From Closterium sp. NIES-65 (taxonomy: Eukaryota > Streptophyta > Zygnematophyceae > Desmidiales > Closteriaceae), in assembly GCA_948144175.1 (NCBI GenBank), contig CANXME010001453.1, positions 1,116,001-1,180,000 on the forward strand: 64,000 nt of DNA. Reading direction: 5' to 3'. Positions within the stretch are counted from its first letter, which is position 1, and each line of letters opens with the position of its first letter. The position numbers and the translations under genes were made by a program. Shown piece by piece: positions 9,801 through 17,758 of the stretch. The notes below the pieces were generated by a model, which worked only from the letters and a program-made list of their open reading frames with translations, ran no database searches and was not told where the DNA came from.

Positions 9801-12800
9801 TACGGGGAAGGGGCGTCGTGTGCGAAGGAATCGGCATACGACGCCATCTGCCTCATGTGGGCGGCACTTCACCTCCCGGAGCATCTCGCCGATCACCCTC
9901 TCTGGCGCAACGCTGTGCGCTGCATCACGGACGCGGGCCATGGCTACGTTCCCCCGAAGCGGCGGTATGTTGGTGGCGCCGGCCTTGCGCGCTGCCGCGA
10001 AAAGATCGAGAGGGGGCTCGCTCCCATCACTGCGAGCTGGAAGCGGGATGGCGTGACGATAGGCTCGGACATGATGACGGACAAAAGTGGCCGTCCCCAA
10101 GCCAACATCCTGCTCATCAACGATTCCGGTGCAATGTTCACCGAAAGCATCGACTGTAAGTTGGAGACGAAGACGGGAGGCTACATTGCATCCGTTTTGC
10201 GCCCGATCATTGAGAAGGTGGGGCCTGCCAACATAGTTGAGTTATGCATGGATGGGGGCAGCAATTATGTGGCTGCATGTAGGGAACTCATGCTTGACTA
10301 TCCTCACATTGAGCATGTGCCGTGCGCTACTCACGTCATGGATCTGCTCATGGAGGACATTGGGAAAATGGATTGGGCGAAGGACATTGTGGCTAAGGCG
10401 GGGGTGATTATTACCTTTGTGCGTGCCCACCATTTCACCAAAGGTTACATGCGAAGCCCGCAAGTGAAGGGAGGGAAGGGGAAGCAGGTACTGAAGCCGG
10501 CGGGCACCAGATTTGGCACGCAATTCATCGCGGTGCAGCGGCTTTGCGAGGTGCGGAGTGCATTGACGCAGATGGTGCTGAGCCCGGAGTGGCAGGCTTG
10601 GGCGAAGGGGAGGAAGCCGCCGGTCGAGCCCTTCGCAACCATGATCATGGATGCCATGTGGCGGAAAGGTGCGGAGTTCTTCGTCGCCCTCCTGAAGATC
10701 CCTTTTGTCGTCATGCGCAAGACCGACTCGACGGCCAAGGGCATGATGGGCAGGATGTACGATCTGATGCTGCAGCTCACGGAAGACATCAATGCGAAGC
10801 TGGAGGAGGAGGAGGCGGGATTGGTGCTGTCCAGCAGTGAACGCACGGAGTTGACCAACATCGTCCAAAAGCGCTGGGACCATAGCATGGCGTGTGCCAT
10901 GCACGTGGTTGGCCGGATCCTCAACCCGGCCAACCGAGAGGAAGGCATCTTCCGCACCGACCTGGAGTGTACTCGCGTCTTCAAAGCGTTTGTCGCTCGT
11001 CACTACGCAGGGCGGACCGTCACGCGCAAGGATGGCGAGGAGCTGCGCGCATCCCACGTCATCCAGGACGGCCTGATGGCATTCAACACCCTTCAGGGGA
11101 GCTTCGGCCTACCCGACGCCATCTCTGACCGTGAGCTCGTGAAGGCCGGTGAGAAGACGGCCGTCCAGTGGTGGACGTGGCACGGGACGGAGTACCCCGA
11201 GCTGACAACGCTCGCTTGCCGCGTTCTCTCTCAGCTAGTGTCCGCATCGGCGTGTGAGAGGAACTGGGCAGTGCGGGAATCGATCCACACTGCCAAGCGC
11301 AACAGGTTGGGGTCCGAGAAGTGTCGGGACCTCGTGTATGTTGCGCACAATTGGAAGATTGTGCGCAACTGGCACAAGGGGGCTGAGTGGGTGATGGTTC
11401 TCCCGGGGAACATCCCTGAGGCCTCCCTGCCGGAAGGGTACAACGAGGTTCTGGAGGAGGATGAGGAGGAGGGGGAGGAGGATGAGCTGGAGGATGAGTA
11501 CAAGTAGAGGAGGAAGGAAGGGATGGGGGGAGTAGAGGGTGGGAGTAGGGGGTGGGGTAGGAGAGATGCATGTTGCTTGCTTAGAGTAGTTTAGAATGGT
11601 GGGTTTTTTCAATATATGAAATTCGGTAAAACCACCACTCCCCCCCCCATCCTTCGGCGGTTTTTTTCGTCTGCCCGGTAAAAACCTTTTGCTGCCCAGG
11701 CAGCGTACTTTCTGCGACTTTCAAAGTCACTCACGAAGCGCATAACGCACTATACGCAAGCGTATATACGCTTGCGTATAGTGCGCTGGGCGCGACTTTT
11801 CCAACATAGCTTAGCACCTGCAGCTGCAGCCCAGTCCTTGAAGACATCATGGGAGACCATGCTGGACAGATGAGGGCGCAACTCACAAAGTCGAGACACG
11901 GCAAGGTATTGTGTCCCGAAGCGAGTGCCCGCAGGTCGCAATGCCTGCAGCACCTTCTCGCCATGCAGCTCCCCCGCCCTTAGGTATGCGCGTGTCCAAT
12001 GATGGTTGCGCAAGAATGTGATCAGCTCCCCCGCTCGTTCAACCAACTTTTTGGTCCAATCCATCTTCCTTATGTCTTCCATAAAGAGGTCAAGCACATG
12101 TGTTGCGCACGGCACAATCTCAATGTGCGGCCATTCCTTCACAATCTCACGGGTCGCGGCTGCGTAGTTGCTCGCTCCATCCATGCATAGTGCAACGACA
12201 TTTTCCGGCCCCACCTTCGTTATGACTGGCCGGATGAGGCTAGCAATGTAACCGCCTGTTTTCCGTTCCGTCCCGCAGTCAACACTCTCCATAAACACAG
12301 CTCCATCTTCGTTGACGCAAAGGAAATTCGCCTGCGCACGCCCATTCCTGTCACTCATCATGTCACTAGAGATGGTGACACCTTTCTCCGGCCACTTCTT
12401 AACCACGGGATCCAACCCCTCCTCAATCCTCTTACGAGTCCGCTGCAGTCCAGCCCCGCCCACGTACTTTCTCTTCGGAGGGACATAGCTACCACCCGCT
12501 GCTGCAACTGCCCTTATCATGTTGCGGAAAAGAGGGTTGTCGGCTTGGTTTTCGGGAACACCCAATGCTGCGAAATAGAGACATATGGCATCATCCGCCT
12601 CCCGCCTAGCCACTGACCCCTCCGCCCCATAGAAATCTGACATGCGCCTCTCTTAGAACCCACCCCGCTGCTGGTTTTGCCACTAACCGCATCCATGGCC
12701 GCCATCTCCGCCCGGTTTTTCTCCAACTGCTTCTTACATTTCCCCTCCTGCAATGTGCGAATGCTCTCTACTACCTCTTTTGGCGCATCCGGGCACACAG

Positions 12801-14618
12801 TAATGTCGTGACCCTTCTTCCCCTCCCAATCAGCAAGATGAGCGGTGCAACGCGTGCTACTGGAAACGAACTCTTTTGGGCGGGCAATAACGGCATTTCG
12901 CCATTCTGCCTTTGGTGGGATCCTTAACGTAAAATAAAAAATGCTTGTACACGGGATGTTTAGGCATTTCGTCGTACTGGCGTTCTCCCTCCACACCACC
13001 GACAGAAGGTGTGGAGGCACTAACAGAATGACCGGCGGGACTAGCAGTTGACATGATGTGCCAATCGTCTTAACCTAGTTTTAGCTAGGTAGGCTTAGTA
13101 GCGTGATTGTTGCCTAGTAGGAATGATTGGCAATGTCGAGAGAAACAGATGTGTGTAATGTCGACCTGGATCTGGTTCTCTAGTTTAGTTGGGTGTCGAC
13201 CTGGTTGGGAGAAGTAGATGTGGATGGGTACAAATGTGTGGGGGTGAATAAATGAGGGTTGCGTTTTTGTAGGTCAAAAACGTGGCCCCCAGTTGGCAAT
13301 CTCATCGCAATGCTGGTCGCGATGAGATCGCGAGTCAATTTCGTGCGGGGAGAATGTTTTTTCGGGCTGCCCGATTTTTTTTTCCCTGAATGTCCAGCGT
13401 CAAACCGATTTGACGCGTCCAGCGTCCGGACGTGAACGTCCGGACGCTGGACGCTGCCCTTCCAGGGCGTCAGGCGCAACATAGGCAGCAAGCATGCGCC
13501 ACCTCCTTAGCAGCAAGCATGCGCCACCTCCTTAGCAGCAAGCATGCGCCACCTCCTTAGCAGCAAGCATGCACCACCTCCTTAGCATGGTTTCGGTCGC
13601 AGCTGGCCAGCATAGTCATTATCAACTCAGGTAAGAGGCAAGTACCTACCTCGACTGGTAGACATGGCACGCACACTTTCAAACCAACCTGCCTCTCCCC
13701 TCTCCACCGCGGCCACCTGTAGCCGCCATGCCTGACGGCCATCCACCATCCCCGCCTCTCTCACTGCCACTACAATCTACCCCCCTCACCCAGGCACTGC
13801 AAACCGTCATTGGCAGCACGCCTGCGCGGCCGTCGCGCCTGCTGCCCGTCTCGTGGGCGCGCACCGTGCCCGAGGGCCATCTGGTGGAGCAGGCGCTGGC
13901 GCTGCTGCTGTGGGGCCCGCAGCGCCTGCCCGCCCTGCGCACCGGCAAGTGGTCCGCCAAGCGCCTTGCGCTGCTGCTGAAAGGAGGACAGCGAGCGGAG
14001 GAGCGTGCAGGGAGGAGGGGGGGGACGTTGATGTCACCCAGAGAGCTGTTCCTGATGAGTAAGGGCGGGCAGGGGAGCGGGTTGGGGAAGGGCGGTGAGG
14101 AGGAGGAAGAGGAGCGGAGCGGCAGGGGGGATGCGTGGAGTGGCGCTGCTGGGGGGCTCAGACCTCTGGGGCGGTCGGCTTCCTGGAAGCTTCAGTCGTC
14201 AGTGTCGTTTTGGAAAGGGAGGGAGGGGGCCGGGTCGATGGCAAGTGCTGTATCAGTGGGAGAAGAGGAGGAGGATGAGGACGAGGAGGAAGAGAGGGGG
14301 TTTGGAGATCGGATTCAGATGAAACTGGAGAAGGCTGTGCAAGTGGCAAGGTGAGGGGCAACGTGAGGGGCAACGTGAGGGGCAACGTGAGGGGCAACAT
14401 GAGGGGCAACGTGAGGGGCAACGTGAGGGGCAACGTGAGGGGCAACGTGAGGGGCGAGGTGAGGGGCGAGGTGAGGGGCGAGGTGGTCAAATTGAGACCA
14501 CAGGAGAGAGGTGTAAGTTAATCCATTGCCCTCTGCCCGCTACCCTCTGCCGCCCTCTACCTCGTTGTGTGTCCCTGTGTGAGTGGCTGTGCTTGCAAAA
14601 CTGGTCGCTGCCATTGAG

Positions 14619-14651
<33 letters not shown>

Positions 14652-16443
14652 TGAGTGAATGCGTGGGGCCAAGGCAACAGGGAGAGGGAGGAGCTAGCGG
14701 ACAGGGCGCAGGCAACGGTGGAGGGGTCGCTCATAGACGACATCCCCAGCAACGTCACTCTCCTCCTGGTGCCCCCCTGCCTCCCCCACCCTTTTCCTCC
14801 TCTTGCCCCCCTGCTCCTCCACCCCTCTCCTCCTGGTGCCTCACTCTCCCTCCGCCCGTCTCCTCCTCGAGCCTCACTGCCTGTGCACCTTCTCTTCCCG
14901 CTTCCCCATCCTGTTTTGTGTCGTCTGGACATGATTGGATGCGCCACGCCTCCCAATCTTCACATGCCACACTATCCTAGCCCCTCACTCAAAACCGTTA
15001 ATCCCTCTTTGAGATTCTCACACCCCGCCCTCCCCCCGCCTCCCCTCCCCCCAGCATCTGCTGCGGCCGGTGTACAGCGGGGTGCGGGCGGCGGTGGACA
15101 TCATTCAGTGGAAGGAGCCACTCGCCACCATCCTCGCCGCCATGCTCTGCCTCTTCCTCGTCAACGGGCAAGCCCCTCCCCGCCTCAGTCTGCCCTACTT
15201 TGCTCTCCCTCGCTCCCCCTTGGCCTTTCGTTTTCTGTTCTCTCCTTTCTCGTTCTCTCTTTTCTCGTTCTCTCTCGTCAATACATATAACATAATCGAG
15301 GAGACTTTTTTTCCAGAGGCATCTTGGCGTCCTGGCAGATACGTTTAGGCAATGCCCCTTGCCCCAATTCTCCGTTTTCCTGCCCCTGCCTCTCCTGTCC
15401 GTCTTCTCGATTGCCGTGCTTCCCTCCAGGGGATACTTCTGGCTGCTACCAGCGCTGCTGCTGCTGCTGCTCGCCGCCATCATCATCTTCTACCGCATCA
15501 CCAACCCCTCCTCGCCGCCGCCACAACCCCCCTCTCTCCCCCACGGCCCCGGCTCCCCCAAGTCGACAGCCTCACAGCTGCCCCTCGGCAGCCCCGCCCT
15601 GGCGTCCTCGCCGGCGCCACCAGCGTCAGCAGCGGGGGGGCGGTGGGGCAGGGGGGGCGGGGCGATGCGGGTGCTGGTGGTGGAGATGGAGCCGTCGCCC
15701 ACCACGATGGGGGCGGTGATGATGGTGAAGGACGGCATCGCGGCGGCGCTCACCGTGTTCCAGCGCATCAACGTGGCGCTGCTCAAAGTGCGCAGCATCT
15801 TCCAGTCCGCCGAGCCACAGGTGCGTGCACTGGGGCACATGGGTGCAGGGGAGCAGCTGGGTAAGGCAGAGTAGTAGGCTGCATACTGATATTAGTCTCA
15901 CATGCACCTGGTGGATTTCCTCTTGTCTACTCAACTGTCGTGGTTGGACCGATGGTTTGCACTCATCACCCCTTCACCTCTGCATCACCCCTTCACCTCT
16001 GCATCACCCCTTCACCTCTGCGTCACCCCTCCCACTGTGCGTCACCCCTCCCACTGTGCGTCACCCCTCCCCCAGTGCGTCACCCCTCCCCCTGTGCGTC
16101 ACCCCTCCCCCTGCGCGTCACCCCTCCCCCTCTGCATCACCCCGCCCCCCCACAGCTCACTGACAAGGTGCTGCTGCTGCTGTTGGCGGGGGCGGCAGCA
16201 GCTGTGGTGGTGCCGCTGCTGGTGCCGGCGCGGGTGATCGGCACGGTGGCAGTGCTGCACATCTTCTCCGCCTACTTCAACTTCCAAAAGCAGAAGGGCG
16301 GCCCGCAGACCTCCTCCATGGGGCACAAGCTGCGCCGCTGGTGGCAGCTCGTGCCCGTCCCCCCCGTCAGGGTCGTTGTCGCCGGCTCTGCTGCCGCCGC
16401 TGCGGCGTCCACAACTGCCTTGGGTGGCGACAAGCTGAAGTGA
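1216..16443 (+). CDS. DUF639-family membrane protein, 12-exon gene
   Basis: Proposed exons: 1216-1352, 1857-2022, 2163-2336, 2520-2767, 3856-4033, 4189-4346, 6992-7352, 13794-14350, 14681-14768, 15055-15167, 15430-15820, 16156-16443. Phases agree at every junction and the sum is 2859 bases, 952 residues plus stop TGA. Introns are GT-AG except intron 10, which is GC-AG. Exons 5-6 (residues about 242-353) hold a GRAM/PH-like segment (DATLYIDAPG, HGRLYLTPLALYFQ). Exon 7 adds VEFIEYKLQRQRDLWQALL and an acidic run. Exons 10-11 give two hydrophobic helices (about 710-748), and exon 12 a further hydrophobic hairpin followed by a basic RRWWQLVPVPPVRV tail. This order matches plant DUF639 proteins, whose function is not established; it is likely membrane-bound. 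Exon 8 and exon 11 carry long low-complexity linkers. The start is the first in-frame ATG after the LTR; ATG at 1222 is an alternative. Exon 6 end and exon 7 start are the least certain. Confidence 0.8.
1778..1845 (+). repeat. 11-bp minisatellite at the end of intron 1
   Basis: About six copies of an 11-bp unit of the form CACCCRCGTGT run up to about 11 bp before the acceptor AG at 1855-1856. Intron 1 also has an A15 run (about 1379-1393) and several copies of GTGNGACGTGAG, which resemble the end of exon 1 plus its donor. Confidence 0.8.
2768..3644 (+). repeat. 14-bp minisatellite starting exactly at the donor of intron 4
   Basis: About 63 tandem copies of a 14-bp unit, GTGAGTGGGGCGCA alternating irregularly with GGGAGTGGGGCGCA. 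The first unit is the 5' splice site of exon 4 (CA|GTGAGT at 2766-2773). Every GTGAGT-type unit therefore repeats a strong donor consensus. A few units have further single changes, for example a GCACA variant near 3240. The array carries no stop in several frames and produces long spurious reading frames on the minus strand. Confidence 0.95.
3768..3853 (+). repeat. (GT)n microsatellite adjoining the acceptor of intron 4
   Basis: GT dinucleotide run of about 85 bp, interrupted by TATG and TTTG, ending at the CAG acceptor (3853-3855) of exon 5. A GT run on the sense strand takes the place of a polypyrimidine tract, so this acceptor is unusual. Confidence 0.9.
4319..4376 (+). repeat. 29-bp tandem duplication spanning the donor of exon 6
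   Basis: A 29-bp block (GCGCTCCCTTGCCC...CCTGT) occurs twice in a row with a few differences, so the junction CCT|GTGCGC is present at 4346/4347 and again at 4375/4376. Only the first donor is in phase with the proposed exon 7 start at 6992, so I place the exon end at 4346. Confidence 0.6.
4591..4640 (+). pseudogene. partial copy 1 of exon 7 of the DUF639 gene, inside intron 6
   Basis: After a GCAG, the sequence reads in frame as a diverged version of the start of exon 7: AWAVEFMEYKLQ against TWTVEFIEYKLQ in exon 7 itself. It stops resembling the exon after the codon for Q and runs into CCCATCCCATG repeats. It looks like a duplicated exon start, not a used exon. Confidence 0.7.
5147..5200 (+). 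pseudogene. partial copy 2 of exon 7 of the DUF639 gene, inside intron 6
   Basis: GGCAGGCAGGCGACATGGAC, GGTGGA and ATAGAGTACAAGCTGCAGCGCC are shared with 6987-7043 almost base for base, including the acceptor. The differences are GACTCC for GAGTTC. After the CGCC the copy passes straight into the 11-bp array that fills the intron. The copy is closer to exon 7 than copy 1, so it is the younger duplication. Confidence 0.8.
5199..6986 (+). repeat. 11-bp minisatellite filling intron 6 (about 160 copies)
   Basis: Roughly 160 copies of CCCATCCCATG, with scattered variants (CTCATG, CCTATG, ACCATC, GTCCAT) that themselves recur in blocks, so the array has higher-order structure. It is bounded on the left by a partial exon 7 copy (5147-5200) and on the right by the acceptor of exon 7. 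Because 11 is not a multiple of 3 and the unit has no stop codon, long repeated open frames appear on both strands; they are not genes. Confidence 0.95.
7357..7617 (+). repeat. 16-bp minisatellite at the start of intron 7
   Basis: About 16 copies of CCCACACATGCACTCR begin 4 bp after the donor GT of exon 7 (7353). The array is nearly homogeneous, with only a G/A alternation. Confidence 0.9.
7676..7725 (+). repeat. 25-bp minisatellite, left part (interrupted by the outer hAT)
   Basis: Copies of GCAGCAAGCATGCGCCACCT plus CCTTA (25 bp). The array is cut after GCAGCAAG by the hAT element at 7726 and resumes with GCAGCAAG at 13485. Confidence 0.85.
7734..7787. repeat. subterminal palindromes, left end of the outer hAT
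   Basis: CGCCTGACGCGTCAGGCG (7734-7751) is a perfect 18-bp palindrome overlapping the terminal repeat. Immediately inside, 7764-7787 has 11-bp arms GCGTCTGGACG and its complement around a 3-base loop. Such repeats are usual transposase-binding regions in hAT elements; that role is inferred. Confidence 0.8.
9381..11507 (+). CDS. hAT-family transposase, apparently intact (708 residues)
   Basis: Cut-and-paste transposase of the inner element. The first ATG that fits (MSTPSGTPAS) follows an untranslated leader; the frame is open further upstream, but that part covers subterminal repeat DNA. An N-terminal BED-like zinc-binding segment has CRHC followed by H and C residues (about residues 55-90). 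The DUF659/RNase H-like core shows SDMMTDKSGRPQA, ELCMDGGSNYVAA and PCATHVMDLLMEDI, where the D, D and C-x2-H of hAT cores are visible. The C-terminal dimerisation region has LVSASACERNWAVRESIHTA and LVYVAHN, followed by an acidic tail. No stop or frameshift. An intron in the leader cannot be excluded. Confidence 0.88.
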   Translation: MSTPSGTPASATSEAPSVSNDATMADDEDVPVNTHVIFKHFLTSTEGTSNGPERTLRICRHCKLKFIGGAFRCAQHITRWKGLKRKDVRLCKAPIPSADRGAVRELYEGKHARRERKKKAEEMAIEACAGGAKKQCIEDFYGEGASCAKESAYDAICLMWAALHLPEHLADHPLWRNAVRCITDAGHGYVPPKRRYVGGAGLARCREKIERGLAPITASWKRDGVTIGSDMMTDKSGRPQANILLINDSGAMFTESIDCKLETKTGGYIASVLRPIIEKVGPANIVELCMDGGSNYVAACRELMLDYPHIEHVPCATHVMDLLMEDIGKMDWAKDIVAKAGVIITFVRAHHFTKGYMRSPQVKGGKGKQVLKPAGTRFGTQFIAVQRLCEVRSALTQMVLSPEWQAWAKGRKPPVEPFATMIMDAMWRKGAEFFVALLKIPFVVMRKTDSTAKGMMGRMYDLMLQLTEDINAKLEEEEAGLVLSSSERTELTNIVQKRWDHSMACAMHVVGRILNPANREEGIFRTDLECTRVFKAFVARHYAGRTVTRKDGEELRASHVIQDGLMAFNTLQGSFGLPDAISDRELVKAGEKTAVQWWTWHGTEYPELTTLACRVLSQLVSASACERNWAVRESIHTAKRNRLGSEKCRDLVYVAHNWKIVRNWHKGAEWVMVLPGNIPEASLPEGYNEVLEEDEEEGEEDELEDEYK
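11746..11785. repeat. 40-bp perfect palindrome near the right end of the inner hAT
   Basis: The half-site CGCACTATACGCAAGCGTAT is followed directly by its exact complement, with no spacer. It lies 24 bp inside the right terminus of the element. Related pieces (TACGCAAG, TATACG) recur near the left end (about 8985-9035) without forming the full palindrome. Confidence 0.9.
13416..13453. repeat. 38-bp inverted repeat, right end of the outer hAT
   Basis: Arms CGTCCAGCGTCCGGACGT and its complement surround a 2-base spacer GA. It sits 31 bp from the right terminus and uses the same GGACG/GACGC vocabulary as the left-end palindromes. Confidence 0.85.
13485..13588 (+). repeat. 25-bp minisatellite, right part
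   Basis: Four further copies of the 25-bp unit that is interrupted at 7725; the last has CATGCACC for CATGCGCC and then fades into intron sequence. Confidence 0.85.
14351..14486 (+). repeat. 12-bp minisatellite starting exactly at the donor of intron 8
   Basis: About 11 copies of GTGAGGGGCAAC, the last few GTGAGGGGCGAG. The first G of the first unit is the first base of the intron (AAG|GTGAGG), so each unit repeats a donor-like GTGAGG. Confidence 0.9.
14619..14650 (+). repeat. (GT)n microsatellite in intron 8
   Basis: About 15 GT units, 30 bp before the acceptor of exon 9 (CAACAG at 14675-14680). Confidence 0.9.
15966..16150 (+). repeat. 19-bp minisatellite at the end of intron 11
   Basis: About ten copies of a 19-bp unit around CTGTGCGTCACCCCTCCCC, earlier copies reading CTCTGCATCACCCCTTCAC. 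It runs to within about 5 bp of the CCCACAG acceptor of exon 12 and supplies its pyrimidine tract. Confidence 0.85.
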
Positions 16444-17038
16444 GCTTCAGCGCCGAGACCAAGGGCCTTCAACCGACAAATCATACGCAGTGCCGTGTGC
16501 ACTGTGACTGCCAAACGCGGCTATGAATGAATGAATGCTATGGAAGAACGCTCATTTGAGTTGTCAAGTTGGTGGTGACCAACAACCGGACTTGATGTCT
16601 GATTAGTCTGAGGTTTCAGACCCTGGTTATTGTAAAATAATCAACTTTCCAAAACTGAGCTATTCAAACCAAAAAAAAGTTACGGTAACCCTGTATTCCA
16701 GTAAGTTGTATCAGAGTTAGAGTTACACCTACTACGAGGAATCAACAGAAAATTCTTAGAAACTACCTTATTCTCCTGGACATAACACCCTAGGGTATAG
16801 CTAAAAATACAGGGAAAAAATGGGGGCGGTCTCCTCATAGGAAAAAAATGCATAATACCCGGGTCTTTGCATATGGTATATTTTAGTGTTAGTGTTAATT
16901 TGATTAGACAATGTGGGTGTTCTGATTTTCATTTTAACATCACTGTCTGAGGCGCAAATGTGATTTTCGGCCACGAACTTCATCACCCCTACGAAAATGC
17001 CATGTGGCACCTCTCTTGCCACTTGCAGCGGAAGATTC
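16444..17038. other. 3' flank of the DUF639 gene
   Basis: The 595 bp after the stop codon is AT-richer than the exons and holds no frame, RNA gene or element boundary that I recognise. It must include the 3' untranslated region; no clear poly(A) signal stands out. Confidence 0.5.
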
Positions 17039-17124
17039 GTCGGCACCAGGGCCTCAGATTCACTTTTAGGGTCGTCGACCCATCAGGGTACCCTTGTGTA
17101 TAAACCCTGATTGACAGTGTTTCT

Positions 17125-17180
17125 AAAAAAAAAACCTGAAATATTAGGGTTCCCTTTGAAAAAAGGCTGATGTATCAGTG
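17125..17180. repeat. left subterminal CTGA-N4-TCAG palindromes
   Basis: CTGATGTATCAG followed by TGTT, and the looser CCTGAAATATTAGG, lie just inside the left terminus. The right end (18174-18310) has CTGAAATTTCAG, CTGAAAGATCAG, CTGATTTTTCAG and CCTGATATCTGAGG, with GGCTGA...TCAGTGT as a recurrent form. Confidence 0.6.
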
Positions 17181-17503
17181 TTCAAAAATATAAAAGGTTG
17201 TTGATTACTAGAAACCTCTACAAATAATAAGTCAGTAGCAGCCGTGTTATCATCACTGCCTTTGGCTTCTCTCCTCTCCTCGGCTTGGGACACCAGTACG
17301 TGACAGTGCTCTGCCGCAGCACACACATACACGTTGAAGCTGCAGGGGCAGGGTGTGGAGGAGGAACCGGATTGACAGGCAGGGTGAGGCAGGGAAAGAG
17401 AGAACAGGAGGGAGAGAGGGGGGAAGATTGGCACAGTTGGGGGGGAGACGACTGGGGGAGAGATGGAGTGCACGGAGTGCGGGGCAAAGGGAGCAGAGGA
17501 ATG

Positions 17504-17758
17504 GACGGCGGGCGCGCGGGTCATGCGCGGATCATGTCGTCGCGCAGCACGACGATCTGCGCACCGCACGCAGTGCAGATGGCCTTTTGAACCGCGGTTC
17601 GTGCTGGCGACGAGGCAGCCTTCGGTTGCCGCCATTAGCACGAAAAACTACGCGTCGTCGAGTCGTAGCGGGCCTGCGACGCCGACGGGAATTGCCACGT
17701 GGTCTACGACCATCTAGCAGAATGCACTGCGGATCGCGTCGAACGAGAGCGATGTGTT
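17504..17758 (-). pseudogene. HMG-CoA reductase fragment (about 85 codons), broken
   Basis: HMG-CoA reductase makes mevalonate for isoprenoid synthesis. Reading the minus strand from 17758 gives SFDAIRSAFC, a TAG (17714-17716), then VVDHVAIPVGVAGPL, a second TAG (17648-17650), then LMAATEGCLVASTNRGSK. These correspond to the conserved IPVGVAGPL and ATTEGCLVASTNRG blocks of the catalytic domain. A one-base shift after SK gives AICTACGAQIVVLRDDMIRA, matching the following KAI...LRDGMTRAP block, and a shift back gives MTRAPAV. At least two stops and two shifts show that it is not a working gene. Upstream and downstream on the minus strand no further reductase is seen. It sits wholly inside the hAT-like element 17047-18316, so capture by the element is likely. 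Confidence 0.8.

Larger units (their letters stand above)
8946..11809 (+). mobile_element. inner hAT transposon (hAT-2), nested in the outer hAT
   Basis: An 18-bp terminal inverted repeat, CTATGTTGGAAAAGTCGC at 8946-8963 and its complement at 11792-11809, is flanked by an exact 8-bp target duplication CTTAGCAC (8938-8945 and 11810-11817). Length 2864 bp. Both hAT elements share the outermost octamer CTATGTTG. Removing the element and one duplication rejoins the outer transposase frame. It carries one intact transposase in the orientation opposite to the outer element. Confidence 0.95.
8026..13054 (-). pseudogene. hAT transposase of the outer element, frameshifted and split
   Basis: The minus-strand reading starts at 13054 (MSTASPAGHS), shifts frame near 12880 after a CRYC motif, shifts again near 12640, then runs through the hAT/DUF659 core (SSDMMSDRNGRAQANF, LCMDGASNYAAA, PCATHVLDLFMEDI) to 11818. 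There the inner hAT element (8946-11809) interrupts it after the codons for GAK. The frame resumes at 8937 with VKEAADKFEK and ends with the hAT dimerisation region (SASSCKRNWAKWEGVHTARR, LVYVAHN) and an acidic tail, stop at 8026. It is clearly related to the inner transposase along its whole length. Two frameshifts plus the insertion make it dead. Confidence 0.9.
7726..13484 (-). mobile_element. outer hAT transposon (hAT-1), in intron 7 of the DUF639 gene
   Basis: Terminal inverted repeats are CTATGTTGCGCCTGACG at 7726 and its complement ending at 13484. Both ends abut GCAGCAAG (7718-7725 and 13485-13492), an 8-bp duplication as expected for hAT; since that octamer is also part of the local 25-bp repeat, the duplication is not independent evidence. 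Without the inner element the length is about 2.89 kb. The transposase runs on the minus strand and is broken. Subterminal DNA is rich in GACGC/GGACG repeats and palindromes at both ends. Confidence 0.9.

Noticed and set aside
9345..11057. Open frames of 140-270 codons antisense to the inner hAT transposase
   Set aside because: They lack domains and are explained by the GC-rich codon use of the sense gene.
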